NCBI GenBank assembly: GCA_950295325.1
Contig: OX485805.1
Coordinates: forward strand, 38,303,501-38,367,500
Reading direction: 5' to 3'
DNA length: 64,000 nucleotides
Source of the DNA: Polytrichum commune
Taxonomy: Eukaryota > Streptophyta > Polytrichopsida > Polytrichales > Polytrichaceae
Shown here: in pieces, positions 1 to 13,198 of the stretch
How the letters are laid out: each line of letters begins with the position of its first letter
Position numbering within the stretch: the first letter of the stretch is position 1
Made by a program: the position numbers and the translations under genes
Notes under the pieces: model-generated
What the model was told of the DNA's origin: nothing
The model's input: only the letters and a program-made list of their open reading frames with translations
Database searches by the model: none

Positions 1-3000
1 AATTGTTGAAAGAAATAAAATAGTAGTGTCCTTATGACACACTCAGGTCCGGGTAGTGTGTGTCTACATGTTGATTGAGGATGAGATCACTTATAGTTAT
101 TCAAAGATAAAATGGACCACCTCCGACATGAAAGAATGGCACTTGTCCTAGAACCTTGATTCGTAAACATGTTTTGGACTAACATATGAACTCAAAGCGG
201 TTGAGTTTGAGAATGGGTTCAACTCTACTATCCACCCCACAACTAATGAGAAAGTTTAGTGTGATTGATAGGATACGGTTAACTCTAGTTCACAAATTTA
301 TTATTGGCAAAAGACTTACCTTTCCCTTTCAATTTCCAACTACCCAAGGACCGCCAATGACCAAGTCATTGAGCTCATAAGTAGTCCAAATATATGATAA
401 AGGGTACAATCACTTGAGAACTAGGTGTGGCACCAACCTTTTATAACGACATTCGGCTACATGTTGTTTTCATGTCTTCATATAGCCCAAAGACACAACA
501 AGGGGCCCTCAATGGATTGCCAACAAACTTTCGATGAAACAATGTAATGCAATGCCATTATCCATTTCCACTAGTGGACAAAATTAAATTCAAAATTGAA
601 TTGTACCTTGACAATGTTCACGCTAACATTGATAGCATGCATCTTGTACTTTTCAAGAATTGTAATTTTGTACTTCACTTTCAGTGGTAAAAGATTGTGT
701 CAAAAAGAATCGCAGCCGACATCAACTGCAGTTTGTTTGACCAGCATGACTTGTAGTCATTGAACGACTACATATTTGTTTTTTTTTATTGATTTAGCAT
801 ATTAAACTGCAAGAATTCGGGGGTGTGTAATATACCGTTGGATAAGTATTCAATTTTATTTTTTTTCAAAATTATAGTCACAATACAAAAAATAAAATTT
901 TGTAGTCGTTCAACAACTGCATGCTAGTTCATGCTAGTTGATTTTGGCTATGGATTTTTCGGGCATAATTTTGTACTATTGTTTTGAGTTCAACATTTGA
1001 GTGCCAACATATAGCCAACTTTTGATAATTATGATGATGAAAGTTGACAAATCTTTTAGAAATAAGTAAGAATAGCATTTGCAATCATCAATGAAGTGAA
1101 TGAGTGTCAGTTAACCAAATATTTTTATTTTATTTGTTGAGTTAATGAGGAAGATAAACCTATGTGATAAGGCAAATCTTATTGATGATGTTTGTTGCAT
1201 TGTCAAGTTGCTCGACATGTGACCCTTCTAGATAACAAATTGTTATGGGATTTATTGCGTTTTTTACATTTGAATGAATGTGGTCAAAAGATGACGTTTA
1301 GAAAGTGTGAAACACCTTAATGCAGTCACCTATCAAATTTTGCAATCACATCATTATTAGATACATAAACGTGTTCAAGTTGACACAACTGAAGGGACCT
1401 TGTTGTTAGTATTCAATTAAGAACGCTATCAAATTTATTACTACATGTCATATGAAAACTTTAGTATCACATTTTGAAGTTAGCATACAATTATAGTCAA
1501 TTTTGTGAAAATTGTAAAAGAAACTTGCAATATTGTCCAACATAATGTAGGGAAAAAAATCTTTACAAATTACTCATAGCATGCGTGTGCATAGAGTAAC
1601 AAATCCTTGATTATATACAAATACACAATAAGTTTGTTCCCTCAAATTGAAGGTATTAAGTTTTGGGGCTCTGTGTGTATTCATTTGTTTGCTTTAGGAG
1701 GTGTTTTTACCCCATTGGGAGCAACTTTGGAAGACATTTCCAATGGTACATTACATGCCTTGTATGATGGAGACATGAGTCAAATATGGTTGATCAAAGT
1801 TTCAGAGTAATTGGAGCAAACAAAACAACCAACTTCAACCTTTCAACCAACCTCTAGGAGGTATCTTGCCATGGAACTCAAGGCCCTTCCAATAGCTCAA
1901 AATTGGCCTAAAACCATGGATAGATATTCCCCCCCCCCCTCCCATTTAAGGGATTCAATAGCACTCTTAATCAATGGCAACATGGCACACAACACTTGAA
2001 ATTAATGTTCATTTATCCTCATACCCAAATAGGCGTAAATTAGAATGACATACAATGAAATCATGATTTTTTTTTTTCGAAAGTTATGTGACACCGTTCA
2101 TTGATTAGTGTAGAGCATAAAAACAACGTGTGTTGGTTGCTTTATTTGTAAAGGTTTAAAGCTACCATACCATAAGTGCATGGTGTGATGTGACCTTTTG
2201 TACAAGCCCCCAACAAGAAGCTTACTTGCCATTCCAGAGACACATTTTTTTGTAATTATCTCTGAGTCCACAAATCAACAATCCATAATCATACTGACAC
2301 AATCATAGATGAAAACAGACATTAAATCAAATAATACGCATCATCGGCAACAACAAGAAAGAAGAGGGAAAACACAAGAGCGAGGCGTAGAAAACACGAG
2401 AGGCCAAAAGCTCATTTCACCTCCCATAGACTTCTTCTCGACAAATTTGAAAGTTATCTTTCACTTGATCTTTGAGATCTAGACTATATTTAACACGACC
2501 TTATAGACTTTGTGAAAATATGATCACACATACCAATGGCAATCAAATATACATGGTGTGTATTTAGACCTAGGTCATATATACCTCGATTCATGCTTAC
2601 ATTGGTCTGAATGGAAGAATAAATTAGATGGGATAAATATTCTCTATAGATGGGGTCGCTTTAGACATCATTATGACCTTGAGCACCTATGTATGATTCT
2701 TAGTGGTCCTCTGGACCTGTAAAAGTGAGTACATTATATTTGCAAGGTATTTGATACAAAACTTACAGAGAATCATTGTGTATATTATACATCACTTTAT
2801 CCACTCTGTAATTTATTTATCATTTTAAGATAGTAAATTCAACAATTCTCTACAAACACCTCTCAAAAGAAGCTAAGTAACCCATACCAAGTGATCCAAC
2901 ACTAGACCACCATCACAAACTTCCAAAGGGTGATGTATGATGCAATAATCATGTATTGATCCTACGTAACAATGTACTTTTGATAATAAAACATGGTAGA

Positions 3001-4534
3001 CAATAAAAGACAATATCAACAAAGTAGTGTAACTATCACGACGTCGGTCAGAATCGATGACGTATGTTCAACATTGTATCATTCTAACGTAGTAATTTAG
3101 CCTCTTGGAAAGTTGTGGTGAAGAAGACTCTATGACCAACATGTGTGGTTTCTTTGTTAAACCTAACAAAATTACGTTGTGGATGTTGTTGTTTCTTCTT
3201 CTACAATACCTAGACTAGCTTACCGACCAACCTTCAACTAAGTTCTTAGTCCTCACCAAAGAGAACACGGACCTCGGGAGAAACTCTATCTCGATGGTGT
3301 CCACCATGTGATTGCACCACCCTCACAATTGCACATGTGTACTTAGAGGTAGACATTGTTACCGTACTCAATGTGGTTTCATGTGACGTAAGGAGTGCTT
3401 GTAGTGGAGCTCGAAATGAAGTGTTTTGAATGTACACCCATATGAATGAATGAGTGAGAGAGAGTGTGTAGCATATGAGTCTGAGGTAATTGTCATGCGT
3501 TGGTGAGAGAAATGTACAAATATGTTGTTACGGTAGATTTGGAGATTTTTAGTGACGCAAGACAATTTCTCAGTGACGTGTCAATTAGCCTTGATTCATA
3601 TGTTTGTAGTGGAACTACGGCTCTTAAAGTCTTGATACGAAATTGAGTTGACCATACAATAATCATGGTTGATTTATGAAGGTAGATGCTTGTAAAGATG
3701 GCAACAATTTGACTCCCTTCCACATGGAAGTATGTTCTAAGTGTATGTGAGAAAGAGATACAGTGTATGCACCACTAGGGTTTGAGGAAGGGAAGTTGAC
3801 CATCTCTCTATTCCGTAGCTAGATATTGACCTTAATTTGAGTGGGTAAAAAGGTTTTGCATGTAGTTCTTCGTGTGGACTCAAGCTTTTGGTATTCTTAT
3901 TGATCAAACCTTGCCTACATTTCACTTAGTAAAAAATATGAGTTGATTAATTTTCAATAAATCCACTAATGCAACATTGAAGATGGGCAATTGCGATGAT
4001 GACCACACTTCAACGTGCATGTTTGATAACAAGACAAATATCTCTTTCATATGTTGACCTTTCTACTCCACATAGAAGTGAGTTCGGTCAACAACATATC
4101 AACAAATTGTATCTTGCTTTTTGGGAATAGCCAAAATCTTAAGTATGCCCTTTATGGAGTGGTTATTGAATATCTTAAGGATTACTTGTCAAAGCTAGTT
4201 TGATGTCATCCAAAGATCCCAATTAAATCAATGAACATGATGGACAAGGTCCACGATAATACTTGACCTCATTGCACTATGTAACTTACACCCTTTCTAA
4301 AAGAGGAACGCACATTGAGTCCTTGAATGCATAGACTTGTCTTAGAGCCTAAAGAAGAAGAAGAAGAAGAAGAAGAAGAAGAAGAAGAAATTTAAAAAAA
4401 AAAAAAAGTCAAATGGGCTAAAAACAAACCACTTATTAAACCACGGGCTTTGGAATTTGCATGTCAAATCATGATTTGAGTTTCTTGAGTATATATCAAC
4501 GGGTGTTTTTGCTTAGGATTTATAGTTGAGCTTA
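1..4534. other. AT-rich intergenic spacer, no gene recognised
   Basis: No reading frame here resembles a known protein, and none has splice-compatible neighbours. The open stretches are short and AT-rich. A pair of abutting frames at 1607-1999 (67 and 62 residues) could be a remnant of mobile DNA, but I cannot name a family. Homopolymer runs and a GAA microsatellite near 4.35 kb are the only clear low-complexity features. Confidence 0.6.
4352..4390. repeat. (AAG)n microsatellite
   Basis: About thirteen uninterrupted AAG triplets lie here, followed by an A-rich tract. This is a simple sequence repeat in spacer DNA with no coding context. Confidence 0.95.
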
Positions 4535-5033
4535 GGGCCACTTCACACCTGAGACTGAGAGCCCGTACGTGACCATTGCACTTCAAGCACTCTCATTGGT
4601 GGAAAACACGGAGCTGGTCCAAGTTCGCTTCACACTATGCTTGAGGGACCAATGGAGTATTGTAAATGCAAGATGGATGTAAAGTCTACATGGATTCCTA
4701 CATGGCATCGAATGGATCATGTTTCATAGTCATTTGGACTATTTAAAAAACCCACCTCTTGTAGGTAGGCCTAACACAAAACCAGGAGACCATGGCACTC
4801 GGAACGCTCACAACGTTTGATATATTCGATTTTATCATGGTTGAGGACCCGCATGAATAGAAATTCATCGAAATAGCATTTGGTTGAAGGTCAGGTCACA
4901 TATGGCTTCACACTTGAGGGTCCATGACCACACTAAATGATTTTGGAGGTGTCTTAGGATGGCCTTTGGACACTTTCTTTTGGGCTCTCACGATTTCATG
5001 GTCATGGCTCTTGGCTTGTGTGTGAAGTGGCCC
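4535..5033. mobile_element. Non-autonomous TIR element, about 499 bp
   Basis: The stretch starts with GGGCCACTTCACAC and ends with its exact reverse complement, GTGTGAAGTGGCCC. Weaker pairing continues inward: GAGAGCC near the left end pairs with GGCTCTT near the right. There is no transposase-like frame inside, so this is a deletion derivative or large MITE. I could not define a convincing target-site duplication, so the superfamily is open. Confidence 0.75.
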
Positions 5034-5242
5034 TTGTTGCAAGGCTATTGAAAGTAGGAGGCAAAAACTCACAAAATCTTAGTGAAGTTTGAATGTACGT
5101 ATTGACCTTTAGTATGATATATTATATTTTTGCTACAAAATATATGGGAATCATGGTTCCTTACCATTGGTTTTCTTTTACTACATGCTTTTAAAATCTA
5201 CTACAATATTGAATTTCTGGCCAAATACATAAGAAATTTGTC

Positions 5243-5464
5243 TACAACCATTTATGGTATTTAGTGTCACTTCCCAATCAAAGTTACGCAATGCTTTAAC
5301 TTTTTGCTAAGAATGGAATGCTTTATCAAGTAGAGTTCATTTATGTTGTCGAATGTCCATACAACTTATTTAAAAGTTGTCGATAGAAAATGAAATCTAT
5401 GGTAAGAACTCCTAGTATTATGTAATTTTAAATAATGAGTGGCACTAAATACCATAAACGGTGC
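5243..5464. mobile_element. Foldback MITE, family A copy 1
   Basis: The ends are long imperfect inverted repeats. The left end reads roughly ACCATTTATGGTATTTAGTG and the right end is close to its complement (CACTAAATACCATAAACGG). The same termini occur at 42340-42529 and 53853-54076, which identifies a dispersed family. No coding capacity. Confidence 0.7.
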
Positions 5465-8400
5465 AATGAAAGAGAACCATTGGTAAAGAACTACGATTCC
5501 TGTAACTTAATCGAAGAACACAACTATCAACATAATAGAAGACAAGGGGGATAAGACAAGAATAGGAGAAACATGTACAAGGAGGAGGGAACAAGCCTAG
5601 GAGACAACACCTAGGGAAGTTGGAGGGGACAACTTATTATGCTCCATGGGAATAATTATGACAATATCCAAGTGCATGTGTGACTCACTATTGTAGTGAA
5701 AAGACATAACTTAGGTATCCGATTTTCACTACAAGAATTGCAGTTCTGTACAACTTTTTCTCTTCCATTTTGTAGACGGGTTTTGAATTTTACGAATATG
5801 GATTGGAAAAACACTATTGTAGTCTAGTTGACCAAAAACCAATGCAGTGGAAGAACGCATGTGGTAAGGAACCCTGATCCCGGTAGTGTCTTGTTGGTGA
5901 TGGTGTGTACGGTGCCATGGGTTTTTAAAACATGTTTTTGGTGTCTTGGGGTGTACCACCTTCATTCAGAATGCATGAATGTACATGGCCACTAAAGACC
6001 ATGGCCCATTTTTGCACTCAAGACCCATAACATTGTTGTGCCAGCATGGGCCCCATGTGATCGTGTTTCTTAATCGAACACCTATATTTCAATGGTAAAA
6101 TAGCAACGCTGTTAGTTAAGAATAGACACTGAAAATACACCTACTATTGGGTTAATTCGAAGATGAGAATGGACTATGGGCTACAAATGATAAACACTAC
6201 CTATTCTAGATTCACTGATAATTTGACTACACTTGTAAAACTTTATTTGATAGCTCAAAAAGATAGATAATCTCTGCTATATCATATATAACTTTTTCCA
6301 TCCCAACTCCATATCTAAAGCTTCAAATGATAAATTTCAGTTGCTAACCAAAGAAAACAACTTCCAATCCACTTTGATGGCCAAATATAATATAAGGATT
6401 CAAAAATTGGAAGTGCCCACAATAGAACCACATACTAAGGGTTTAGGTATAGTACCATATATTATATTATATGTCATTGTGGTAATTTCTTATAATTCAA
6501 TATTGTCATCCCAACTTCCGTTAAGTTCATCCACTTTCCAAAACCAAGTGTATGTTGTGCATCCTAACAATCATGTAATAAAACATTAGCATGGATGATT
6601 GAAATTTGGATGAAAATCACATAGTAAGTGACAGTAATCAGAACATTGTAGATCTATAATGCCCTAAGTATCCTACCAAGGAATGACAAATTATTTAAAG
6701 TGACACTATATTTAGTGGTGGTGACACTACACATGCGGTGTCCAATTAGCATTGAGCAAGACACATTGGTGACAATAAATACAATATATAGTGTAAGCTT
6801 GAGTGGTTTCTTCCTCTATTTGAAGCCTTATCTTAGAAGTGTAGGCGAATGCTAACTTATCTACTCGATATACGGGCCTTGCAAGGTGTGCAACTAATGC
6901 ATATCCCAACACCAAGTCTTGTTTGAAGAGTCTTCACGTAAATCAATGTAAGGTAAGGTAAAGCATATTTGAAAGATACCAAAATGACTTGAATTATGGG
7001 ACCCATCGTGTCCATGCTTTGACTTCTTTAGTCTCTAGTGGACTCGGTCAACACCTAAGTTATGAATAGATTGACTTAAGTCCCTTACGATTGTCTCAAT
7101 GAATGTATGATGTAGAAGTAATCTACATGTTAAACAACACTATGTTAATGGGGGTATTTAGTGTCCACGTCATCATATTATTTTTGTTGGAGCAAATTGT
7201 CAAGGGAGTGGCTAAACACCTCTAAACGAGCTTTGTTTAGGGGGTGTCGATGTCGGCAGGCCCCATAAGTTGGGTTGCTTGTAAATATGAAATGTCGAAT
7301 GGTTCAATTTTCTATTATCGTTATGTTTGGCTACGAGCACTCATTGTTTCGGTTTCAGTAGGATGCAAGTGATCTACTTCGTAGTGGGGGCAAATTCAAA
7401 TCATGCCTCCCTCTTGATGATTAGAGCTAAGAAAACTTTTAAACTTTTGTGGTTGCACTCATTATAATGCACTGTTACCAGGGAACTCCTAAATCATCTT
7501 TCCCGTGGTTTCAACACATAATGTGATTAGTGTTGTCTTCAAGTTGTATTAAAATGAATGTAACACACAATAACCATTCTAGATCTAAAGCATCACAATG
7601 CGAGTCTATTAGGACAACAAACCCAAGCCATTGTATGCATCAAGCATAAACCAACTCCAAGAACACCATCAATTTCTTCCATCGTAACACAAGCATAAAA
7701 TACCGCAAACCTAGAAGTTGGAATTGTTAGAGAGATGTCGTAGGATCAACTTGGAAGGGTCACATTGTCTAAGTTGTCAATTGTTAGAGGTGGGTGTCTA
7801 GCCTTGGTCCATAATTGTGAGATCTCTCTAAAAGAGCCGTTTACACTAGGGGTGGCAGTGATAATGACATTGGTTTACTTTCTTTAGTTTTATTTCCACG
7901 GAAAGACATGGTAGATGCTAACCATCCCCATCCCCACGACCACCCCTCACCCCATCAACTACCCTACTGTGCATGGTTAGCCACCCTACTCTGCGTGGTT
8001 AAACACCCTTGGGATGGCTGTTCATGCTCGTGTGGCATCAATATTGTATTGTAAAGAGTTTCAGGCCCAACGTCCGGAGAGAAAGTTGAAGACCCACCCA
8101 CTTTAACACCACAAAAAGCCGATAAGGATAACAATCATTTCGATTTCTCTCAAGTCCAACACTCAAACCAAGGATAGATTGCAATTCAAAAGACCAACCC
8201 CACCAGCAACCACAACCACCTTGGGAGTGTAAATCGACCCTTGAGCAATGGTGTGCACTTTACAAGAAAGTGAATTCGGTGTTATAGCATAGTAAATTCA
8301 CATCAGGCAAGATGAGTCTACATACGCAGTCCGAACCCAGATTTATATACTTTATATAGAGTTCAATTTCAGGAGACAACTTCAAATGCTTTATTGAAAA
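5465..8400. other. Intergenic spacer, no gene recognised
   Basis: AT-rich sequence without protein-like frames, tRNA-like folds or clear repeats. The longest frame (6341-6589, 82 residues) is low-complexity in character and has no recognisable motif. Confidence 0.55.
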
Positions 8401-8532
8401 GTCTACAGGAAAGAAACATTCCAAAATAGAGAAGGAAACAACAGCGGTGAAGCATTAAACCAGGTTGGAGAGAAAATAACGGCCAGCGGGAAAGATGATG
8501 GAGTCATGAAAGAAACGTAGAGAGAGGACAAC

Positions 8533-8538
8533 CACGTG
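8533..8538 (+). promoter_or_regulatory. G-box (CACGTG)
   Basis: A palindromic CACGTG core flanked as ACCACGTGGA lies about 360 bp upstream of the start codon at 8898. The surrounding 8.4-8.9 kb is distinctly richer in GC than the spacer to its left, as expected of a promoter. bZIP and bHLH factors bind this motif in plants. Function here is inferred from position only. Confidence 0.5.
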
Positions 8539-8608
8539 GAACGACAGGCAGGGCGTCGCAGTCCTGTCGTCCAATCCAAGGTGGCGCGACAAAGACAGGT
8601 CACCTGAA

Positions 8609-8620
8609 GGTGGGCCCACC
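8609..8620 (+). promoter_or_regulatory. Palindromic TCP / site II type element
   Basis: The perfect 12-bp palindrome GGTGGGCCCACC contains GTGGGCCCAC, the class I TCP-binding consensus, and TGGGCC site II motifs on both strands. It lies about 280 bp upstream of the membrane-protein start codon. Such elements are common in promoters of housekeeping plant genes. Function here is inferred. Confidence 0.5.
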
Positions 8621-8889
8621 CCTAGATCATCCCGGGCCGTCGATAGAAGGAATCCAACGTCCTGGATGGCGCTTGAAAGCATGAAAGGAAAGTGTGTGGG
8701 ATGTAACGTGGGAAACGTATGAACGAGTGAAAGAAAGAACGGGAGTAGCGAAAGACTTGTTTCTCGACTCGGAACCTGCATGTGACGAAGGCCGGGGGTT
8801 TGCGCTACACTGCGCTTTAAAACACGGTAGCACGGCGAACTTGGAAGAGAGATAGTTGTCAAATTTTCATGCTGTTATGGAACACGGAC

Positions 8890-8898
8890 ATGGCGTGA
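8890..8898 (+). promoter_or_regulatory. Two-codon upstream ORF overlapping the main start
   Basis: ATG GCG TGA ends on the A of the next ATG (TGATG, main start at 8898). A scanning ribosome meets the uORF first, and stop and start share one base. This could reduce translation or work by reinitiation, provided the transcript includes it. The sequence arrangement is seen directly; the effect is inference. Confidence 0.5.
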
Positions 8899-11551
8899 TG
8901 TGGAGGTTCCGGAAACCAGGAAATACGACGGCGGTGTTCGTCTTCTTTGCGCTCGTCTTTTCACTCTATTCGCTCAACAATTGTCGAGTACGAGCTTTTC
9001 TTGATTCTCTTCTTTTCTAGGAAGGGTCCACTTGATTTTCTTGTCGTTCTGGGGGAATTCTGTGTAGAATTAACGTATCTGAGTTGCGCGGTCTTTCAAA
9101 CGGCCTTCTTATGGTGGTCTTGTGACGGTCAATATGTTGTAAGCGATGAGCGCAATGTATTCTTCGCAGCAGCAATTGTGTTTAAGATGAAGTTTCTGCC
9201 GTTTGTTGCTTACGAAGTCTCCTTTACGTAGCAATGGAGTGTGCGGAATGGCTTATACGTGTCAACTTGGTATAGTCGCATTGCGTTTGATTTTCGACGT
9301 ATGAATTAAAGAACGGCGGCTTGCGTTCCTTTTATGACTGGGAGACGTTTTCCTCTCCGTGGAAGAATTTCTCTATTTTCTCTATCCTCTAGCTTGCAAA
9401 TTATGGTGCCTGATTATTAGTGGAAGTGAAAGTATGAGTGCGGAGTACACAAGGCAAATTGGTGCCGGCGAGACTCTACTTTGATTCGTTTGATGCAGAA
9501 AGTGCTTTTGCGAGCTATCCTTGTTTTGTGAACCTCTGATTGCGAATTCAACTAGAGAATATAGAGTGCCTGGTATGCTCGACTTCAGGAATTATTTTCA
9601 ATAGAGGTTCTGCCCTTGACTTGTGCATTGGACAGGCAGCTTGCTTGAAATCTTGAATTTAAATATCTTTTAGGTTATTTTACGCACGTTGGCTTGCCGC
9701 TCCCTTTATGGTAATGAGGTGCACGAGTGGTTGATCGATTCATCTTTTTACCTGTGGTGCTCAGTCAGCCATCCTTTGAACGAAGCATCACTACCTTGTC
9801 TCTATATTGTGAATAAGTTAAGGAGTCAGAACTATCACCACACCTAACTTCTACCTAGATAAACGTTTCCAATTCTCTGGTCTGTCAGGAATTGGAGCAG
9901 ACGTCTACTTTGTTTGTACATTCTCTTTCCTCGATCGATTGGCGAGCAGCTTTGACCTCAAATATATTTCTACTTTCTAGCTAGTGGAAAGATTTAGAAG
10001 CATGCCAAGCTTCTCATAGTCTGTATTCTTGCAGTTTTGTGCGGCTTACATTTGTTCGAGTTTGCATTTCAAAAGATTAATGGATATGAAAGACTTAGGA
10101 AGTCTACCTTCAAGAAACTTATCAAAGATAAATCAATTTGAACATTTTTATGCCATTCAGCACACTCCATTGTTATTGTAAAGGAGATTGTTAACAATAT
10201 AATAGAGTGTCACATTCTATGGATAGTAACAGAGAAATCAATTTATTGTAGATAATGTTAGTGTCAAGTGTAGCATTTCGTGTGAATCTGGGAATTTCTA
10301 CAAGCTTTTGAGTCCATCTGACTTTTGCCTTCTTAAGTCTTATGTAGTTTCTTTCTTTCACCTATTGGTTATCAAATACATGTCGCTGTGGTTGACTAGG
10401 TCCATCAAGTCCGATAAGTCTAGCTAATTTTCCTGGTTGATAAAGTGGTCACAGAAGTTCTTAGAAAAAAATTCATGAAGAGCTGCGTTTTCGGTGTGCA
10501 GACCTGCATCTTTCAACCGAATACAAGGACGGCAAGTCCAACAGAATTTGACGAAGAAATTGAGCAGCAGGCTGATTTCCACACAACTTCCGCTTCCTCT
10601 AATGGTTGGAGGCCCTAGCATCCTTCCACTTCAGCAATCACAGTACATTAAATGGGTGGACTATGGAAGAAGTCTCTAGTTATTGTATGAATTCGTGTGG
10701 AGCAATTTTCACGCCCATCCCCGTCCATCCCTGTTCATTACCGCCCTCTACAGGATTTACAGTCCTTTCATGCGATGGGTGACTAAAGACAATCAGGTTT
10801 ATATTTCTCTTTGTGATAATTTACCAATTGGGATGATAGATGTCATAAAGAAATCACTTAATCGGCTTTGATGCAGGATTCTTCTCACCAACAACCTTAC
10901 ATACAATCAAGGTTGAGGACACCGATGGGGAGATAAAGTGCATGAGAGCATGCAGCCTTGGACTTCAACAGACGTGCAGTGAACTAGGTCAAAGAGAGTG
11001 CCCGGCAGTTTTCAGGATCCCTGCAAGATCAGTAGTTCCCTTTGAAGATCTGACGGGGGGAGACTATATTATCCGAGTGAATTGTGCAGACTCCCAGCAA
11101 TTATGCTCTGCAGGTAATAAACTGCATTTTAGTCTCATAAAGGTGTTGGAAGGGGGCAACAAATAAATTCATTCTAATCAGGTGCATCACAATGAGTTGT
11201 TGAAGAACCATCGGCCAGACTAGGATTCGGTTCTTAACATTATTCGTGTCCTGTTCTTATACAGATCCTCAAGAATATTCCTTCCATGTCGAGGAACAAG
11301 AACAAACAGAGAGTGGTGGGGGATTGAGACACATACCGTTGGTCACAATTAAGCTCCTCAGAAAGGTTACAGTGCAATGTTCAAGGGAACAGGTTTGGAG
11401 ATCGCGAGTCACCTGTCTTGGGATACTTTATACTCTCATGGGCATTTGTCTGTTGGTAATTTCCCATACTGAGAAATTGGACGATGAACAATTGCAGCCG
11501 CACATTTCTGATGATCTCAGGTGGTTGTTGCAGTCGAGAGCAAGATCATGA
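8898..11551 (+). CDS. Single-pass membrane protein of unknown function (4 exons)
   Basis: The model joins 8898-8987, 10502-10604, 10877-11113 and 11265-11551 with consistent phases and AG acceptors, giving about 238 residues. The donor after 10604 is weak (G|GTTGGA). Residues 8-30 form a hydrophobic signal peptide or anchor. Next come a Ser/Thr/Glu-rich stretch (40-65) and a cysteine-bearing domain (C86, C90, C98, C106, C134, C141) containing VPFEDLTGGDYIIRVNC. A hydrophobic segment at about 192-208 (LGILYTLMGICLLVIS) follows, then an acidic tail. This suggests a type I membrane or secretory-pathway protein with a disulfide-bonded lumenal domain. I do not recognise the family. It stands alone, about 3.3 kb from the convergent acetyltransferase gene. 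Intron 1 is long (1.5 kb), and the upstream region carries a G-box and a TCP palindrome. The start was chosen because the preceding ATG opens only a two-codon uORF. Confidence 0.7.
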
Positions 11552-13198
11552 TCCTAATCTGGAAGTACATACATAAAATCTTAGGAAACCATAAGAGAGT
11601 GTGCAGCATTACTTTGCGAGATTACATGGAGAGCATTTTGTGATTTGCGGCAATACACAGAAGGATGTCACTGAAGACGATGGGTCTCACTTGAAAATAG
11701 ATGAAAGGAGCTTCACGTAAAGATATTGTAACTTACCCTGTACGATGGAAATTTTGGACGATGCATGTAAATGCAAAGCACAGATATAGGAGGTATTTGG
11801 TTGTACCAAGAGATTACTTTTCTCACAGAAAACCATTCACATTTAGGAACTGTTCAGTTTTCACTAGGAGAGTTAGCTTTGTACACTGGAACGTGCATTC
11901 CAATCTCAATCTAGAGAAGTGGTCACGTTCTGGGTAACTTTTTGTAATTATGGCAATGGAACATGGCCTGTCACATAGCAAGTTTTTGGGTGAAGCCCTT
12001 GCAAGTTTTTATGTGTGTTGGATTGCCACTTGATTGTGATCATGTACATTGATTACAGGTTTAGCTGTAAAAGTTTATGAAAAGAAGAGAAACTTCCTTG
12101 TATAGATATGTCGTCAACCCTACAGGCCCATTTGCACTATCTGCAGATTTTTGACCAGGCATAGGTCTTTACATCTCCTACTACTAAGTATATTGTCGAT
12201 GTGAGGTATTTACAAGGTAACATTTGAGGCAAAATGAGTTATTCTCATATTCTGATCCTAAAGATATTGATGACCTTTGTTGTTTGGTAACCAATGGACC
12301 TCCAACATAACCTCCAAGTTTGATGATAAGTATGAGTTATTTGTGATTCAAGAGGTATGTCGTTGTAACAATACAAATGACAAAACAAACCTTTTATAAG
12401 GATTTCTTGGATGCAGGTGCAATTTATTTTAAAACTCTGACCATGTTATATAATGTATAAGTGAGCTCTTTGCTGATGAGCACATGTGACTAGGTCCCTC
12501 TTCAAATAACCTGATCTTGTGAAAAGTGGCTTTGTTTACTCAAGGAGTCATAACATGTCTAAGCCTCATGCTCTCTCACCCATTCTAAACAAAAGAGATG
12601 TCATGTTACTTGAAGACTAAGATTGAAGCCCTCATTTTTTGAGAATCAATACATGTTTATACCCAACCCTTGGCATAATTATTCTCATGCCTAGTGTAAG
12701 TGGCATGTGGAGCTTAGCAATGTTATGAAAGCTAGAAAATGTTTTATGTCAAGAATGATGCCAAGGGTTTCTTGGATCCCCGATCGAAACTTGATTTATG
12801 GGCATTAGTAGGTCTCCCTCTTCTATGCCAAAAGTTTGTAGCATAAGGAAGCAAAATAAGGTGCTTATGTACGTAGTAAGACTTTGTCCAATGGATTGAT
12901 TTGTGATTGAATTTATGTGTCTTGTTCTTGATCTCTCCTCATGTGTAGCCCCATGTCTTAGGAGTGGGAGTTAACTTAGGTTCTAGATTGCTCTCTCTAG
13001 TTTCCCACATGGAATCCACAAATTAAAGCAATCCAAGAGCTCTACTCTAGGGGTACAACCAACAAAACAAGGAATCGCAAAAGTGAAGTATTCTCCAACT
13101 AATACATGGTTGAAGTGTAAATTTGTGATTATCCAAGTGCAAATGAGAACTTCTCTCGCAAAAGGTTGCTCTCTTACATATGTGCACACAACTACCTT
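11552..13198. other. 3' flank of the membrane-protein gene and spacer
   Basis: This presumably contains the 3' untranslated region of the upstream gene. The frame at 11701-11937 (78 residues) has no family resemblance and no splice link to the gene. Nothing else is recognisable. Confidence 0.5.

Noticed and set aside
3246-3925. Chain of overlapping minus-strand frames
   Set aside because: The frames are short, AT-rich, mutually overlapping, and show no family motif or splice logic.
7340-7400. tRNA-like stretch with a TTCAAATC-type arm
   Set aside because: No acceptor stem or anticodon arm could be paired.
8455-8862. 135-residue minus-strand frame in the GC-rich region upstream of the membrane-protein gene
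   Set aside because: It covers the promoter elements and the likely 5' UTR. It is rich in Ser/Leu/Phe without motifs, and overlaps two other open frames, as expected by chance in GC-richer DNA.
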